A stretch of DNA of 64,000 bases from Citrobacter amalonaticus. GTDB lineage: Bacteria > Pseudomonadota > Gammaproteobacteria > Enterobacterales > Enterobacteriaceae. The DNA lies in NCBI RefSeq assembly GCF_001559075.2, contig NZ_CP014015.2, positions 4,340,001 through 4,404,000 on the forward strand, in the 5' to 3' direction. Below are positions 9,701-18,120 of this stretch, in pieces. The position numbers and the translations under genes are program-made. Each line of letters begins with the position of its first letter. Position 1 is the first letter of the stretch. Below the pieces are notes generated by a model, which saw only the letters and a list, made by a program, of their open reading frames with translations, did not search any database and was not told the DNA's origin.

Positions 9701-12022
9701 TTCTTCTGTGCCGCGACCATGCACAATGTTAGAGACGCCTTCCGGACGTAATGGCATCGAAAACCGGGGATTGGCCAGGGCCTGTAGGGTCAGGCTGGGA
9801 ACCTGATGATATCCCAGAAGTTTGTCTGTCGTGGGGCGTGTCATGCCACCAAAGCAGTAATGCTCGTCACAGTCGATCGCTAACTGCGCCTCCCACTTGT
9901 CCGTATCCGCTCCGGCACCCGCTTTGGTGTTAGTAAAAAAATAGAGATGCTGCGGTTGGTCGTGCCAGTGCTGCGTCAGCTCATCGCCTCCGCTCCGCGC
10001 AACCGGCCCTGCCCACGGCTTAACATAAAAACCGGAGCTGTCCAGTTCGTTAAACAATGGGATTTCGTAGCCCGCTTCAACATCGTGTCTCCATGCGCCA
10101 TTGACGTAAATGCGCTGCGTGGCGAAATGAAAGGCGTGCAGACATCCCGGTTTATTGGTTTCCGCAGACGTTTCACTCTCGAAAAGGCGATACGGTTCGA
10201 GGATCTCAATGTACTCCTCCATTTTGCGCAGTAGCGGACGCCCCAAAAATTCTTCCGCCTTCTGCTCCCCGGCAAACTGTGCGCCGGGCGCTGCGCTGCG
10301 AGAATAAACCACCACATGACGCGCTTTGTTCCAGACAGTGGCTATGCGGCCATAACGCGTTTTCACCAGTCGTGACAGCTGACCGTTTTCAACGCTGGCA
10401 TCGAACTGCGTGCGTCCCTCATCAAAGGTCGCCTGCACCGCGCCGGTTGCACCAAGCGATGAGAGCGTCAGTTCCAGCAAACGCACGGATTTCGTGACAG
10501 GAGTGCGTAACACCGCCATCAGTTCGGAGGCGAATTCGATGGAGTACAGCAGTCCAATCGGCAGCGTCCGCGCGGTGGCGGGCTCGCCGATATAATCATC
10601 CAGTTCTTTGCGCTGGGACTCATCCAGCGATACCGAGGCAGGTAACGGATAAACGGCAACGGCCCCCTGCCTTTTGCCGCGCACCAGGGCGCTAAGACCT
10701 TCTGTCAGATCCAGCTTACGCTGCGGGTAGTTCGCATCTTTCAGTGTGAACCGGGCCAGGCGATTGATGAAATTTTGTCGAGCAGCGAGATGGTCCGTTC
10801 TCAGCGTGTTGATGCGCGCATTCAGTTTATCAATATCTTTCTGCGGTTTATGGCGAAAATAGGCTTCCAGCAACGGACTCATGGCAAAGTCCTGTTCGCT
10901 TACCGGCAAGGCAATCGCGGGTTGCCCCAGTGCGCGGGCGATCTCAGAAACAATCACCGTGCGCTGCAATTCAGGTGTGCGCAGATAGGTCAACTCCAGC
11001 GGATAGACCATCTCACTCACCATCCGCGTCAGTTCAGCCTCCCGTAGAATGGATAACGTATCGCCAGGATGTACGGTATAGCGTCGATCCAGACGGGAAG
11101 GACGCACCGTCAGTTCAGTACGGCGAGAAAAGCGAAACGGAAGCGGTTGGCCTCGAACAATGGGACTGGCCTGTCCGGCGGGACGAAAACGATCCCCGCG
11201 AACCATCGCTTCGCCCACTGCCTGCGGCGGAAAATTCAGGGAGACGCTCTCGATACCAAACCGCCACTGTGCCCCGTCAGGATCGTCACTCTTCCATTGC
11301 GCAATGATGTTGCCGGCCTCTTCAGTCAGCGTCGGTTGTTGTAGCTGCGAGACAATAAACGGGGTGTGGTTAATCTGAATCGTGGTCGCCTGCCGGAGCG
11401 TAAGAATGCGCTCCGCCTGTTCCAGCGTCAGAGTCCACGTGGTATCTCGCCCGGGCTGTCCGCCTTCGCACACAATTTTCAGACTGGCTCCGGCCTGCTG
11501 GTCGGCGATAACAATGGCTTCACCGCAGTTGGCGCTGAAATAATGCAGCTCATCCCCGGCTTCATCCGCTGTCATGTTACGCAGGGCTGAACGATGCAAA
11601 TTTGATTCCGCCAGAACCGGCGACAGACTGACGCTGTCCAGTTGCAGCGTCAGTTCATAACGCATATTAAAGCTGTTTTCTGTCAGGAACAGGCTGACTG
11701 CGTGCCCGGACGTCGCCAGGTTCAGAGCCAGTCCATCAAAATAGACCGTTTTTCGCGATTGACTGTGAAGCGCTACGTTGTCGGCGGTGCGCTCAGAGAA
11801 TTCAGGATACTTTTTCGATGGGGACCAGCGAAAACCAGGACTCTTACTGAGAGCAAACGTGACGACCACAGGGTCGTTCTTATCCACATCAAAGTTTAAC
11901 TGGAGGTTGTTATCCTTCGTGAACATCGGTAAAAGACTGACCCGGTCGCTACGTCGACTGCGGCGCCAGCCCGCTTCGATGCTTTCCATCAAGTCTTGCC
12001 AGGCGGTGGTGAGTTCTGACAT
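6731..12022 (-). CDS. Giant uncharacterised protein, 1763 aa, with long helical centre
   Basis: Family not recognised. The start ATG at 12020-12022 (MSELTTAW) follows a clear GGAGG site; an upstream in-frame start lacks one. Three regions can be seen. Residues 1 to about 370 look beta-rich and include YTVHPGDTL (315-323), which resembles the opening of a LysM repeat but lacks the rest. Residues about 790-1345 are a long run of heptad-like helical sequence, probably coiled coil. Residues about 1400-1763 are again beta-rich, with glycine-rich alternating hydrophobic strands (VYGGGGWLTTRAAAAY). There is no signal peptide or obvious membrane anchor. It lies 50 bp after the 98-residue gene and 7 bp before the 1727-residue gene. 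A structural, fibre-like or toxin-delivery protein is conceivable, but this is inference from architecture alone. Confidence 0.82.
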   Translation of the reverse strand: MSELTTAWQDLMESIEAGWRRSRRSDRVSLLPMFTKDNNLQLNFDVDKNDPVVVTFALSKSPGFRWSPSKKYPEFSERTADNVALHSQSRKTVYFDGLALNLATSGHAVSLFLTENSFNMRYELTLQLDSVSLSPVLAESNLHRSALRNMTADEAGDELHYFSANCGEAIVIADQQAGASLKIVCEGGQPGRDTTWTLTLEQAERILTLRQATTIQINHTPFIVSQLQQPTLTEEAGNIIAQWKSDDPDGAQWRFGIESVSLNFPPQAVGEAMVRGDRFRPAGQASPIVRGQPLPFRFSRRTELTVRPSRLDRRYTVHPGDTLSILREAELTRMVSEMVYPLELTYLRTPELQRTVIVSEIARALGQPAIALPVSEQDFAMSPLLEAYFRHKPQKDIDKLNARINTLRTDHLAARQNFINRLARFTLKDANYPQRKLDLTEGLSALVRGKRQGAVAVYPLPASVSLDESQRKELDDYIGEPATARTLPIGLLYSIEFASELMAVLRTPVTKSVRLLELTLSSLGATGAVQATFDEGRTQFDASVENGQLSRLVKTRYGRIATVWNKARHVVVYSRSAAPGAQFAGEQKAEEFLGRPLLRKMEEYIEILEPYRLFESETSAETNKPGCLHAFHFATQRIYVNGAWRHDVEAGYEIPLFNELDSSGFYVKPWAGPVARSGGDELTQHWHDQPQHLYFFTNTKAGAGADTDKWEAQLAIDCDEHYCFGGMTRPTTDKLLGYHQVPSLTLQALANPRFSMPLRPEGVSNIVHGRGTEELVASIRTMQIERTLAIRRVDLSKQTGNLKDKIEALTQHATYSAELNSLDATLQTLLQDAKKLWTLYEENNVEKFKVRLLKQVNDVFAECSNRLNIEVAKITHGEGEAIDHVKKSLGLARSLAVTMVDELCAQGHAAIDDLLTTLSTIRDPNHEVESITSLLANRYLNLPVQTFVRRSGESLNGVKAVIENLHRFCVEVSDQVDALHPVLNAIITRANEEYKALLEIKDRDALLMAVDTYCSNIAAALSDNMKRVDDICTAINALTFPSQWQGPQHLRDLLMLPLNNLKRAVSAFTATLDKVPEHIRNISERDAQIAELEKRIPPVLTPLDDTLSLLEKKNRQVIRDTATRLESVLAAIDTLQGNLFGADNLKQTFFQQWQQACVAYRALLKNIEEKNSIDKQFADFVAALDALNQSLIVTPFVNSSPFSTAFTDYWNQTFINEIDKAIGELSTGLDEVNKQAIVLLSHNTEVVQAELARRKEEVITLINGLSDAGKWLSFVNDLQKQVVDTIRQIREQFVDQATRLFDQKSREYAKVIDTALKEANSVIADAFPKAGQAIKLMKLLSDPPALPQLTIRTDNIEYIFDDVKDQIETSPFVARLREVESGIKELGLTIPSCELNGNIVPVSLQGVNFSQIIRNTAMDFENFFKKFKLPDLPDDAIRISHHIDPKTRSASIKAVIDHQFTSTESLFEISALSLDVRKPKLVATSDVDISVGDATKTRTQALFSGDWILNFSGQPLVTFAEARIQYSEATGFTFDIDPKNIEPHSALKFIGDVLRGAMPELPPNVEIVKNNAGMPTGAAVSQKQAFGPLEYGGVSLGKSVLASGFRLNMNDGLMQIETYFGIGEKASPVSMQIGVYGGGGWLTTRAAAAYKNGELIPVYEASIGVALSSTKTFNLAGVAEGSYAIRLFVEAGFSSTASQNFFAAGVQMTGSAKVLGYLTAYLNLLVQVEHNNGRMKGRGHLDISIEVCWCYTAHISRTVEQDL

Positions 12023-12072
12023 TGCAACCTCCAGGGAATAGTGAAGACGACACTGCGGTATCCGTCGAGCGA

Positions 12073-12369
12073 TCACTCCCGGGACACGATCTCCCAGTTC
12101 AGTTCACCCTGTGGAAATGTTCCTCCCGGATCGTTCTTCCCGCCCTCTCCGTCGCTTTTGTCGGGGAAACCCGTCAGAAAAGCCACTGGCGTGACGCCAA
12201 GCCCCATTAACAGAAAATCGTTAAGCATCGGCCCCTTGTCGATAGAAAAAACATCAGGTTGCTCTGACATCCATTCTGACTGTCCAGGAAGAAAAGAAAT
12301 GTCGATTGTTAAGCGGGCAGAATGTCCGTCGGAAGCGGTAATTTCTACGGTATAACGAGTGCTCATCAT
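12073..12369 (-). CDS. Small uncharacterised protein, 98 aa, island gene 2
   Basis: A 98-residue protein beginning Met-Met-Ser-Thr-Arg, with AGGAG just upstream; either of the two adjacent ATG codons could be used. The N-terminal half looks like beta strands (RYTVEITASDG), a hydrophobic middle (MLNDFLLMGLGVTPVAFL) follows, then a Gly/Asp-rich turn region. Too short and non-repetitive to assign. It lies 50 bp before the 1763-residue gene on the same strand, suggesting one transcript and a role as chaperone, adaptor or immunity partner of the giants; that role is a guess. A strong hairpin separates it from the DUF2235 gene. Confidence 0.7.
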   Translation of the reverse strand: MMSTRYTVEITASDGHSARLTIDISFLPGQSEWMSEQPDVFSIDKGPMLNDFLLMGLGVTPVAFLTGFPDKSDGEGGKNDPGGTFPQGELNWEIVSRE

Positions 12370-12500
12370 TTAACTCCTGAACAGGCGGGATAGCATTATT
12401 TATGCCAGTAATACATTTCAGGATAGTGTAATGATTTAATGGGTTACTCTAAGAGAAAAAGATTATTCAACCGATGGGAATCATACTGAGGCATTAATTT

Positions 12501-12537
12501 AATAACCCTGTTCGCGAATATTCAGAACAGGGTTATT
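12501..12537 (-). terminator. Strong hairpin after the DUF2235 gene
   Basis: A perfect 13-bp stem (AATAACCCTGTTC / GAACAGGGTTATT) with an 11-base loop begins 34 bp downstream of the DUF2235 stop. It could end that transcript or let only part of it continue into the 98-residue gene; the U-run after it is imperfect. Confidence 0.65.
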
Positions 12538-12570
12538 AACGGTAAAGATAACCAGGCAAAACGTGTATTT

Positions 12571-13683
12571 TCAGGGCAAACTTGCGATACCCGGATCATC
12601 CCCTTCGACCGAATAATAGCGAGGAAGATTAGGCGGCCGATAATCCGGATTCGTGTTCATCAAATTGACCACCGACGCATGCACGCTGATGGCGCCCGTC
12701 ATTGGCCGCGGTACCGGCTGACCAAACGGCGGCATCGCCCCAATTTTGAGCTCACGTTGATGATCTTCTCCGGTCCAGACCAGGCGTGGGAGCCATTCGG
12801 CAAGTTTCCAGCCCAACAGCATCGAGTCGTGAATGGCAGGAAATCCCGGGAAGCGAATCGACAATTCTTTTCTGGCGCGGGAGAAATCGATGCGTAGTCC
12901 TGCACGCCAGGCCTCCCCCAGCATCCAGCGAAAAGCCGTCAGCGCCAGTTGTGCCTGCGGTGGCGGATACCCCCCGCCAACGTCAGAATGTACCCCGGCA
13001 AACCACACCTCTTTAAGATCCGTTTTCACATCGCTATTTCTGCGCCAGAGATGCTGGCGAAAGAAGCAGCGCCGCTCGTCAATAGACACCGCATGACGGA
13101 CGATGTCGACGGCGGGGTTCTTCGCGGTATAGGGAATGATCACCGGATCATAAATCCAGCCCACCGACTTCACCGTATCAAACAGGCCCAGAAAATGGAC
13201 GTTAACCCGCCGGCCAAAAGTCGATTTGAAGCGCGCCTGCAGTTTGAAGTCCGGCGCATTATTCTCCCCGCTCCTGGCCAGCAGCATCGCCCACGCATAG
13301 TCAAAGAGATGTGCCTGATGACCGTCGACAATACCCGCTGTGTGAATCAATGCCGCCAGCGCTCTGGCGGCATAGGCACCGCGGGAAAAACCGAACAGAT
13401 AGATTTCGTCACCCGCCCGGTAATTCTCCGCCAGAAAATGATACGCCCCTTCGACATTACGTTTGAGCCCCCAGCCAAACGCCAGTCCGCAGATCCGCGA
13501 CGGCAATTTTTGCCATTCAAAAAGCGTCTCCTTGACGCCGAACGTTCCGACGCCCTGATCGTAATAAGTCAGCACGTCTGCGCTCCCTTTCGGCAGTGAG
13601 CGCAACAGCCGAATCACATTCGTCGGTTTATGACTGAAGCGATTGCCCGTGCCATCGAGAAAAATAACCAGTTGCCGTCCCAT
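12571..13683 (-). CDS. DUF2235 (Tle1-like) alpha/beta hydrolase, putative phospholipase
   Basis: A 370-residue protein of the DUF2235 family, which includes the type VI secretion phospholipase effectors Tle1. It opens with the family start LVIFLDGTGN (residues 5-14). The nucleophile elbow is GFSRG with Ser100; likely catalytic partners are Asp169 in GLFDT and His232 in GVHSDVGGGYP. The ATG at 13681-13683 is chosen because GGAGG precedes it; a GTG four codons upstream overlaps that site. There is no signal peptide. No VgrG, PAAR, Hcp or immunity lipoprotein is visible in the window, so delivery by type VI secretion is not supported here. It leads a minus-strand set with a 98-residue protein and two giant proteins; the function of the set is unknown. 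Confidence 0.88.
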   Translation of the reverse strand: MGRQLVIFLDGTGNRFSHKPTNVIRLLRSLPKGSADVLTYYDQGVGTFGVKETLFEWQKLPSRICGLAFGWGLKRNVEGAYHFLAENYRAGDEIYLFGFSRGAYAARALAALIHTAGIVDGHQAHLFDYAWAMLLARSGENNAPDFKLQARFKSTFGRRVNVHFLGLFDTVKSVGWIYDPVIIPYTAKNPAVDIVRHAVSIDERRCFFRQHLWRRNSDVKTDLKEVWFAGVHSDVGGGYPPPQAQLALTAFRWMLGEAWRAGLRIDFSRARKELSIRFPGFPAIHDSMLLGWKLAEWLPRLVWTGEDHQRELKIGAMPPFGQPVPRPMTGAISVHASVVNLMNTNPDYRPPNLPRYYSVEGDDPGIASLP

Positions 13684-14248
13684 CGTAACCTCCACTGTTT
13701 CGCTGCGGATATGCTGTGACTGAAGAGAAAGTAGAACGCAATGTACGTTCTGAAGAATTGTTGGCGATCAACGCTACGGTAAATGTTCAATAAATGACGC
13801 GATAAAGAATAGTTAAATACACGCTAATTATTTCCCGGAGTAAAAAACGGGATTTATTACATAATGATGACGCTATTGCTCAACAAATCGCTCATATTAT
13901 TTTATGATTTGAAAAACAGACTGACATTCAAAGATTCTGTGAGCTACCTTATGTGGGTTACATCATTACTCTCAACGATCAAACGGATGGACTATACTTT
14001 TTAGATGTTGATTAGTGTTAAAAGTCGCTTAAAAAGGATTTTTCTTGCTACTTTTGGCTATATCTATAATTGTTTCAGGCTTACTTCGCCTGAACGCATG
14101 AAAATATGGCTTAAGGCATTACACTATCTCATTACTGTCATCCTGTCCCCTTTCAGGTGTTTTGTGATTTAGATTCGTCTTACTATCCAGACTGTGCTTA
14201 TGACCCTGGCCGCAATGTTGTTCGCTAACCACTGTAAGGATCTACATC
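13684..14248. promoter_or_regulatory. 565-bp AT-rich divergent intergenic region, island / dosC
   Basis: No gene is seen. The stretch must hold promoters for the minus-strand DUF2235 gene and plus-strand dosC. On the dosC side TATAAT (14065-14070) with a weak TTCTTG (14042-14047) 17 bp upstream is a candidate promoter. On the island side an inverted repeat AGAACG-7-CGTTCT (13733-13751) lies 50 bp before the hydrolase start and could be an operator. The boundary of inserted DNA should lie here; I see no attachment-site duplication. Confidence 0.4.
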
Positions 14249-15631
14249 ATGGAGATGTATCTTAAGAGAATGAAAGATGAATGGGTCGCACTGGTTGAAC
14301 AAACCGACCCTCATATTCGGAAACTTGCTTCTGAGATAGCGATTGCGCATGCCCACGCATTGAGCATTGAGTTTTATCGCATTGTTCTCGCCGATCCGCA
14401 TGCTGAGGAGTTTTTGAGTAATGAGCAGGTTGAACGCCAACTCAAAAGTGCACTTGAAAAGTGGATTGTGGATGTGCTATCCGGCGAAGCCGATAATATT
14501 GATGAACTGATAAAAGTACAGCACACGGTTGCTGAAGTGCATGCGCGTATTGGTATTCCGGTCGAACTGGTCGAAATGGGGTTCAGGGTTCTGAAAAAGA
14601 TCCTCTATCCGATCATTATTGATGGTCAGTATGATTCAGTTGAAAAACTTCAGGTTTATCATTACTCGATAAACAGTATCGATCTGGCAATGGAAGTGAT
14701 GTCCCGGGCCTTCTCCTTCAGTGAAAGTACTGCCGCCAAAGAAGATGAAAACTATCGTATTTTTACCCTGCTGGAAAATGCGGAAGAAGAGAAAGAGCGG
14801 CAAATTGCCGCCCTGCTTTCATGGGAAATGGACATTATCTATAAAGTGTTGCTGGATTCCGACCTCGGTAGCAGTCTGCCCTTAAGTCAGGCGGATTTTG
14901 GTCTGTGGTTTAATCACAAAGGACGCCATTATTTCAGCGGTATTGCGGAAGTCGGTCATATTTCGCGTTTAATTCAGGACTTTGACGGTGTGTTTCATAG
15001 CACCAGTAGTACGGCCAAAGCGCTGAACAATAAAGCATCACGGGTGAAGTTCCTGCTGCAAATCCGCAATTCTGTCTCGCAAATCATTACCCTGCTGCGT
15101 GAATTGTTTGAGGAAGTGTCCCGCCATGAGGTGGGGATGGATGTGCTGACTAAATTACTCAACCGCCGCTTCCTGCCGACCATTTTTAAGCGTGAAATTG
15201 CTCATGCTAATCGCGCCAATACTTCGCTCTCGGTGTTGATTATCGACGTCGATAAATTTAAAGAGATCAATGATACCTGGGGACACAATACCGGTGATGA
15301 TATTCTGCGTCGGGTTTCTCAGGCTTTTTATGATAACGTACGCAGCAGTGACTATGTTTTCCGCTACGGTGGCGATGAATTTGTTATCGTGCTCACCGAA
15401 GCGAACCAGACCGATACGCTGCGTACCGCTGAGCGTATTCGCAGTCGCGTTGAAAAAACCAAAATTAAAGCGCCGGATGGCGAAATCATCCCACTTTCAC
15501 TGTCAATTGGCGCCGCCATGTTTAATGGTCATCCGGATTACGAGCGCTTAATACAAATCGCTGATGAAGCGTTGTATACGGCAAAAAGACGGGGCAGGAA
15601 TTGTGTTGAACTCTGGAAACCAGCCTCCTGA
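14249..15631 (+). CDS. dosC: Haem-globin oxygen-sensing diguanylate cyclase DosC
   Basis: A 460-residue protein, the same length as E. coli DosC (YddV), which makes c-di-GMP from GTP under control of oxygen bound to an N-terminal globin-coupled sensor. The globin domain (about 1-155) has the proximal His98 and the distal Tyr43. A middle linker (about 160-300) is followed by the GGDEF domain with intact GGDEF in RYGGDEFVIV and the inhibitory I-site RxxD (RSSD) exactly five residues upstream. The start follows AAGGA. dosP begins 27 bp downstream, so the antagonistic pair is cotranscribed; in E. coli this operon is RpoS-dependent and the two proteins work in a complex that includes polynucleotide phosphorylase. 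Confidence 0.97.
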   Translation: MEMYLKRMKDEWVALVEQTDPHIRKLASEIAIAHAHALSIEFYRIVLADPHAEEFLSNEQVERQLKSALEKWIVDVLSGEADNIDELIKVQHTVAEVHARIGIPVELVEMGFRVLKKILYPIIIDGQYDSVEKLQVYHYSINSIDLAMEVMSRAFSFSESTAAKEDENYRIFTLLENAEEEKERQIAALLSWEMDIIYKVLLDSDLGSSLPLSQADFGLWFNHKGRHYFSGIAEVGHISRLIQDFDGVFHSTSSTAKALNNKASRVKFLLQIRNSVSQIITLLRELFEEVSRHEVGMDVLTKLLNRRFLPTIFKREIAHANRANTSLSVLIIDVDKFKEINDTWGHNTGDDILRRVSQAFYDNVRSSDYVFRYGGDEFVIVLTEANQTDTLRTAERIRSRVEKTKIKAPDGEIIPLSLSIGAAMFNGHPDYERLIQIADEALYTAKRRGRNCVELWKPAS

Positions 15632-15658
15632 TAAATATCCGGATGCAGGGGTAAAAAA

Positions 15659-18064
15659 ATGAAGCTAACCGATGTTGAAGGCTCCGGAGACAGCATTTTC
15701 TTTCCTGCTCTTGAGCAGAATATGATGGGAGCAGTATTAATTAATGACAATGACGAAGTGTTGTTTTTTAATCCGGCAGCGGAAAAACTCTGGGGATATC
15801 GTCGGGACGAGGTGATCGGTAACGGTATTTCGATGCTCATTCCCCATGATTTACGCCCGGCACACCCGGATTACATTCGTCATAACCGTGAAGGCGGTCA
15901 ACCCCGCGTGGAGGGCATGAGTCGGGAGTTATTGCTGGAACGCAAAGACGGCAGCAAAGTCTGGACGCGTTTTGCCCTGTCAAAAGTGAACGTGGCAGGC
16001 AAGATTTTCTATCTGGCGCTTGTCCGTGATGCCAGCGTCGAAATGGAGCAGAAAGAACAGAAACGTCTGCTGGTGCTGGCGGTCGATCACCTCGACCGTC
16101 CGGTGATTGTGCTCGACCCTGCGCGGCGTATTGTTCAGTGTAACCGTGCGTTTACCGAGATGTTTGGCTACGGGATCACCGAAGCGGCAGGCCAACAACC
16201 GGATGATCTGCTCAATATTCCCGAAGAACCGTCGGATAATCGCCTGAGACTCAAACAGTTACTCGGGAAAACGACGCGCGATCAGGATGAGTTTCTGGTG
16301 ATCACCCGTGCAGGTGAAAAGATCTGGATTAAAGTGTCTGTCAGTCCGGTTCACGACCCGCGTAGTGAACTGCAAAACCTGGTCATGACCTTTTCCGATA
16401 TCACCGAAGAACGGCAGATTCGCCAACTCGAAGGCAATATTCTGGCGGCGATGTGCAGCAGCCCGCCGTTTCACGAAATGGGCGACATTATTTGTCGCAA
16501 TATTGAAGCGGTGCTGCGGGAAACACATGTTTCACTGTATGCGTTGAAAGACAACGTCCGCCAGTTCTGGGCGGCATCATCGAAAGAGATTGACGCAAAA
16601 GCATTGAACGTCTGGACGCTCACCATCCGGCAACGGGATGGTGAGCCAGCCGGGACGCTGTTAATTAAAACGGCGAAAGGAAAAGAAACCAGCGCCTTTA
16701 TTGAACGCGTAGCGGACATCAGTCAGCATATGGCGGCCCTGGCGCTGGAACAGGAGAAAAGCCGTCAGCATATTGAGCATCTCCTGCAGTTTGATCCGCT
16801 CACCGGTTTGCCCAACCGCAATCATCTGCACTCCTACCTCGATGATCTCATTAACGGCGCGAAAGCGTTTTCGCCGGTGGTGTTTCTCATCAGCGTCGAT
16901 CACTTCCAGGATGTCATCGACAGTCTCGGCTACGCCGTGGCCGATCAGGTCTTGCAACAGGTCATCAATAAAATCCGCGAGCGGCTCAAACCCGAGCAAT
17001 ATTTGAGCCGTATCGAAGGCACGCAGTTTGTACTGGTCAGTGACGATAACGAAATGAGTAATATCACCCAGTTTGCGGATGAACTGATCAATATCGGCAG
17101 TGAAGCCACGCTTTATGACGATAAACCCTTCCCGCTGACCTTCAGCATCGGGATTAGCGATGAAGCGGGAAAAAATCGTGACTATCTGCTTTCCACCGCC
17201 CACAACGCGATGGATTTTATTCGTAAAGCGGGCGGCAACGGCTGGCAGTTCTTCAACCCGGAAATGAACCTCGCGGTAAAAGAGCGTTTGCAGCTCGGCG
17301 CCGCGCTGAAAAACGCCATTGCCAATAACCAGTTGCGGTTAGTGTATCAACCGCAGATCTTTGCCCAGACCGGCGAGCTGTATGGTTTTGAAGCGCTCGC
17401 GCGCTGGAGCGACCCGGTGCACGGTCACGTGCCGCCCAACCGCTTTATTCCCCTCGCCGAAGAGACCGGCGAAATTGAGAACATAGGTCGCTGGGTGGTC
17501 AGAGAAGCGTGTCGCCAGTTGGCGGAATGGCGCACGATGTCGCTGTCCATTCCGACGCTGTCGGTGAACCTCTCCGCCCTGCACTTTCGCAGCAATCAAC
17601 TGCCGGACCAGGTGTCGGAAGCGATGGTGGAATTTGCCATTCCGGGCGATCAGCTGACGGTTGAAATCACCGAAAGCATGATGATGGAGCAGGATGAAGA
17701 GATCCTCAGGCGCATTGAGATCTTACGCAACATGGGGGTGGGACTGTCGATCGATGACTTTGGCACCGGTTTTTCCGGCCTCTCACGGCTGGTCAGCCTG
17801 CCCGTAACGGAATTGAAAATCGATAAAACCTTTGTCGATCGCTGCCAGACCGAGAAACGCATTCAGTCTTTACTGGAAGCGATTATCAGCATTGGGCAAA
17901 GTCTGAACCTGATGGTCATTGCCGAAGGGGTTGAAACGAAAGAACAATTTGAGTTATTGCGCTCGATGAATTGCCCGGTGATTCAGGGATATTATTTTTC
18001 CCGTCCCATACCGGCTGATGAAATCGCCGACTGGATGAAGACGGCGCTACCGTTGACGATCTGA
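15659..18064 (+). CDS. dosP: Oxygen-sensing c-di-GMP phosphodiesterase DosP
   Basis: An 801-residue protein matching E. coli DosP (about 799). Domains in order: haem-binding PAS (about 10-125) with His69 as axial ligand and Met87 as the exchangeable sixth ligand (His77/Met95 in the literature numbering), a second PAS (about 135-255), a linker GAF-like region, a degenerate GGDEF domain (about 375-530) lacking the GGDEF motif, and an EAL domain (about 545-800) with FEALARW and VDDFGTG-type IDDFGTG motifs for metal-dependent hydrolysis of c-di-GMP to pGpG. It lies directly behind dosC and opposes it, so the ratio of activities follows oxygen level. A hairpin terminator follows. Confidence 0.97.
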   Translation: MKLTDVEGSGDSIFFPALEQNMMGAVLINDNDEVLFFNPAAEKLWGYRRDEVIGNGISMLIPHDLRPAHPDYIRHNREGGQPRVEGMSRELLLERKDGSKVWTRFALSKVNVAGKIFYLALVRDASVEMEQKEQKRLLVLAVDHLDRPVIVLDPARRIVQCNRAFTEMFGYGITEAAGQQPDDLLNIPEEPSDNRLRLKQLLGKTTRDQDEFLVITRAGEKIWIKVSVSPVHDPRSELQNLVMTFSDITEERQIRQLEGNILAAMCSSPPFHEMGDIICRNIEAVLRETHVSLYALKDNVRQFWAASSKEIDAKALNVWTLTIRQRDGEPAGTLLIKTAKGKETSAFIERVADISQHMAALALEQEKSRQHIEHLLQFDPLTGLPNRNHLHSYLDDLINGAKAFSPVVFLISVDHFQDVIDSLGYAVADQVLQQVINKIRERLKPEQYLSRIEGTQFVLVSDDNEMSNITQFADELINIGSEATLYDDKPFPLTFSIGISDEAGKNRDYLLSTAHNAMDFIRKAGGNGWQFFNPEMNLAVKERLQLGAALKNAIANNQLRLVYQPQIFAQTGELYGFEALARWSDPVHGHVPPNRFIPLAEETGEIENIGRWVVREACRQLAEWRTMSLSIPTLSVNLSALHFRSNQLPDQVSEAMVEFAIPGDQLTVEITESMMMEQDEEILRRIEILRNMGVGLSIDDFGTGFSGLSRLVSLPVTELKIDKTFVDRCQTEKRIQSLLEAIISIGQSLNLMVIAEGVETKEQFELLRSMNCPVIQGYYFSRPIPADEIADWMKTALPLTI

Positions 18065-18074
18065 TATGCAGAAC

Positions 18075-18105
18075 ATGCCCGGTGGCACTATCGCTTACCG
18101 GGCAT
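18075..18105. terminator. GCCCGG-type hairpin between dosP and the chemoreceptor gene
   Basis: Stem ATGCCCGGT / ACCGGGCAT (9 bp) with a 13-base loop between two converging genes. Same sequence class as several other intergenic hairpins in the window. Confidence 0.7.
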
Positions 18106-18120
18106 TCCATCACCAGAACA

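Noticed and set aside
12571..13683. Labelling the DUF2235 gene as a type VI secretion effector
   Set aside because: No VgrG, PAAR, Hcp, adaptor or immunity gene is seen in the window; family membership alone does not prove the delivery route.
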